Shown here one piece after another: positions 62,444 through 64,000 of a DNA stretch of 64,000 nucleotides. Position 1 is the first letter of the stretch. Each line of letters begins with the position of its first letter. The notes below the pieces were generated by a model. The model had not been told where the DNA came from. It did not search any database and saw only the letters and a program-made list of their open reading frames with translations. Position numbers and translations under genes: made by a program. This DNA is from Talinum fruticosum (taxonomy: Eukaryota > Streptophyta > Magnoliopsida > Caryophyllales > Talinaceae): the NCBI GenBank assembly GCA_021018815.1, contig JAITYX010000028.1, forward strand, positions 2,604,001 through 2,668,000, read 5' to 3'.

Positions 62444-63905
62444 ATGGCTCGTAACAATGGAGAGTTCGATGAAGGAAGATCTTCCAGCAGACCACCAAAG
62501 TTTAAAGGATCTAACTTTGTGCACTCGGAAGAAGCTCATGGAACGTTTCCTACTTGGATCACGATGAAGAGGTCCGGAACATCATACAAGTAGGGAACTA
62601 CATTCCATTGAAGGTGAAAGAAACAAGACTCGTGCCCAAAACAAAGTTCGAATACACCATCGAAGAAGTAGAGAAGTTCGAAAGAACTTCAAGGCTATGA
62701 ACATTCCGATGTGCGCCATCAGCTCGTAAGAATACAATCGAGTGTCAGCCGTGACACAACCAAAGAAGTATGGGACACACTTGTCAACACTTATGAAGGC
62801 ACAAGCCAAGTCGGACAAGTGAAGATAAACCAATATCTTCACAAGTACGAGCTGTTCAAGATAGAGCCAAAAGAAAACATCACTAAGATATTCATCCGCT
62901 TCATTGATATTACTAACAATCTCAAATCTCTAGGTAGAAAGATTTCGCACGAGGAAATGTGCAGAAAGATACTCGTAAGCCAACCCAAGAGAAGATGGGG
63001 TCCCAAGGTGACAACCATCGAAGAGGCTCAAAAATCTGTCCTTGCTCGAAGCCGGACGAACTCATTGGGAAGCTACTCACCCATGAGATCCACCTAGAAG
63101 TGGAGGATGCAGAGGTCAGCACTAAAAAGAACATTGCAATAAAGGCCTCGGAAAACAGAGAAGCAAATCCGAGTTCCTCCGACTTAGAAGAGGATCCTAT
63201 GTCACTTATCGCGAGAGGCTTCAAAAAAATGATAAAGCACAAAAGATGGGATAAGAAGCCAAGAGAAGAAATCTACAAGAAAGATAAGAAGGATAGAAAA
63301 GGTAAACACTCTTCCCCTTCAAAGTTATCTTTAACTAAGAACTCCGACTATTTTGAATGTGGTAGCAAGGAACACATAGTCAAAGACTGACCTGTAAGAA
63401 ATAGGGACAGAAAGAAGAAAAAGGTTATGATGGCCACATGGAGTGATGAAGACTCATCGAAGATGGCCACATGGAATGAGTCTCAAAAGCTTGTTTTAAA
63501 ATTCACTCAAGGCCGAAAAACCTTGACATGCTCTTAAGATCACAATGTGTCTCCTTCGTAAAAGAAGGACTTGGGTTTTAACAAAGAGGAGGAATCCAAT
63601 TCCTACTCGTAACTTTTTAAAAGGATTCCGTAACCGTAAAGTTCGGGAAGGCTGAGCACGGTCCCATTCATGAGAGTGAATGGAGGACTGAGCCCAAACC
63701 AGCTTACAGGAGAAAACCTTCTCCACCAGTTTATAAAAGAAAAGCTTTTCAAAAGAAAGAGACACGGACTCGGTTCCCTAAAAGAAAGACTCGGAATCGG
63801 ACCAAACCCAAAGTTATTCAAATCTGGGTTCCCAAGAGTCTACTTCCTCATGAAAGGACCATAGTCAAGGGAGTTACTGGGTTCGTTAGAGGAAGTAAGA
63901 AAGGT
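62444..63905 (+). pseudogene. gag: Gag of copia copy F, internally deleted
   Basis: ATG at 62444: MARNNGEFDEGRSSSRPPKF, then a frame change. 62711-63097 is open: KEVWDTLVNTYEGTSQVGQV, KINQYLHKYELFKIEPKENI, LKSLGRKISHEEMCRKILVS (UBN2 domain). 62959-63390 continues: KPDELIGKLLTHEIHLEVED and SLIARGFKKMIKHKRWDKKP. The zinc knuckle is YFECGSKEHIVKD followed by a stop (63349-63390), so the first Cys is Tyr. After KKKKVMMATWSDEDSS the acidic and coiled-coil segments (about 390 bp in other copies) are missing: a 12-bp repeat TGGCCACATGGA (63431 and 63463) marks the junction, and sequence resumes at ESQKLVLKFTQGRKTLTCS. The basic tail runs to about 63905. Confidence 0.8.
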
Positions 63906-64000
63906 TAGTTTGTTTCCGGCTTCGGTGTAGCTCAAAAAAGAACAAAAGGGCATTGGTACCTGGATAGTGGATGCTCACGTCACATGTTAGGAAATCCAAG
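63906..64000 (+). pseudogene. Protease start of copia copy F (cut by window end)
   Basis: KGHWYLDSGCSRHMLGNP at about 63948-64000. Active-site Asp-Ser-Gly present (Asp at 63963-63965). The rest is outside the window. Confidence 0.7.

Larger units (their letters stand above)
62386..64000 (+). mobile_element. Copia copy F (Sirevirus-like), 5' part
   Basis: PBS, leader, gag and the start of protease. The element runs off the window at 64000. It shares its LTR with the end of copy D. Confidence 0.85.

Noticed and set aside
1..64000. Intact host protein-coding gene or tRNA gene
   Set aside because: I looked on both strands and found none. All recognisable coding sequence belongs to transposable elements or decayed remnants among them.

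Overview
The window is plant nuclear DNA made almost entirely of transposable elements. I see no intact host gene, tRNA, rRNA or CRISPR array. The grounds for a flowering plant are Ty1/copia polyproteins with a Sirevirus (SIRE/Maximus) layout, Ty3/gypsy pieces of Tat/Ogre-like and Athila-like type, and the right end of a CACTA transposon. The species cannot be named from this.

Layout. 1-968: right end of a CACTA element, inserted in a copia gag. 969-2835: wrecked copia copy A (gag, integrase tail, RT start). 2836-7389: AT-rich stretch with weak plant-mobile-domain-like and DUF7745-like remnants, ending at a copia polypurine tract. 7403-7784: LTR piece. 7785-9582: gag on the minus strand. 9583-12507: copy B pol (+). 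12508-20734: copy C (+), gag tail through 3' LTR. 20735-23239: Athila-like 3' end and LTR. 23240-33511: three gypsy LTR-like blocks, then a Tat/Ogre-like element (tRNA-Arg-type PBS, minisatellite, gag, protease, RT) cut inside RT. 33512-39735 and 49873-51222: copia copy D (+), split by copy X (minus, 39736-49872). 51223-51485 and 62234-62385: one copia LTR split by copy E (minus, 51486-62233). 62386-64000: start of copy F (+).

Copy E is the best preserved: two LTRs of about 1.52 kb, a CACGT target-site duplication, PBS, gag, protease, integrase, RT, RNase H, an accessory ORF and a PPT. All coding regions in the window carry frameshifts or stops, and many of these may be sequence error. The two LTRs of E differ almost only at CG and CNG motifs, which suggests either methylation-linked mutation or methylation-linked base-calling error.

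How the parts work together: LTR promoters (TATA boxes seen) would drive gag-pol. Gag has a UBN2-type domain, a CCHC knuckle and a coiled-coil tail. Pol is ordered protease, integrase, RT, RNase H, which is the copia order. Downstream of pol, four copies keep a second TATA-like box 140-265 bp before an accessory ORF of about 1.6 kb that starts MPK. This looks like a separate transcription unit and is the most interesting system in the window.
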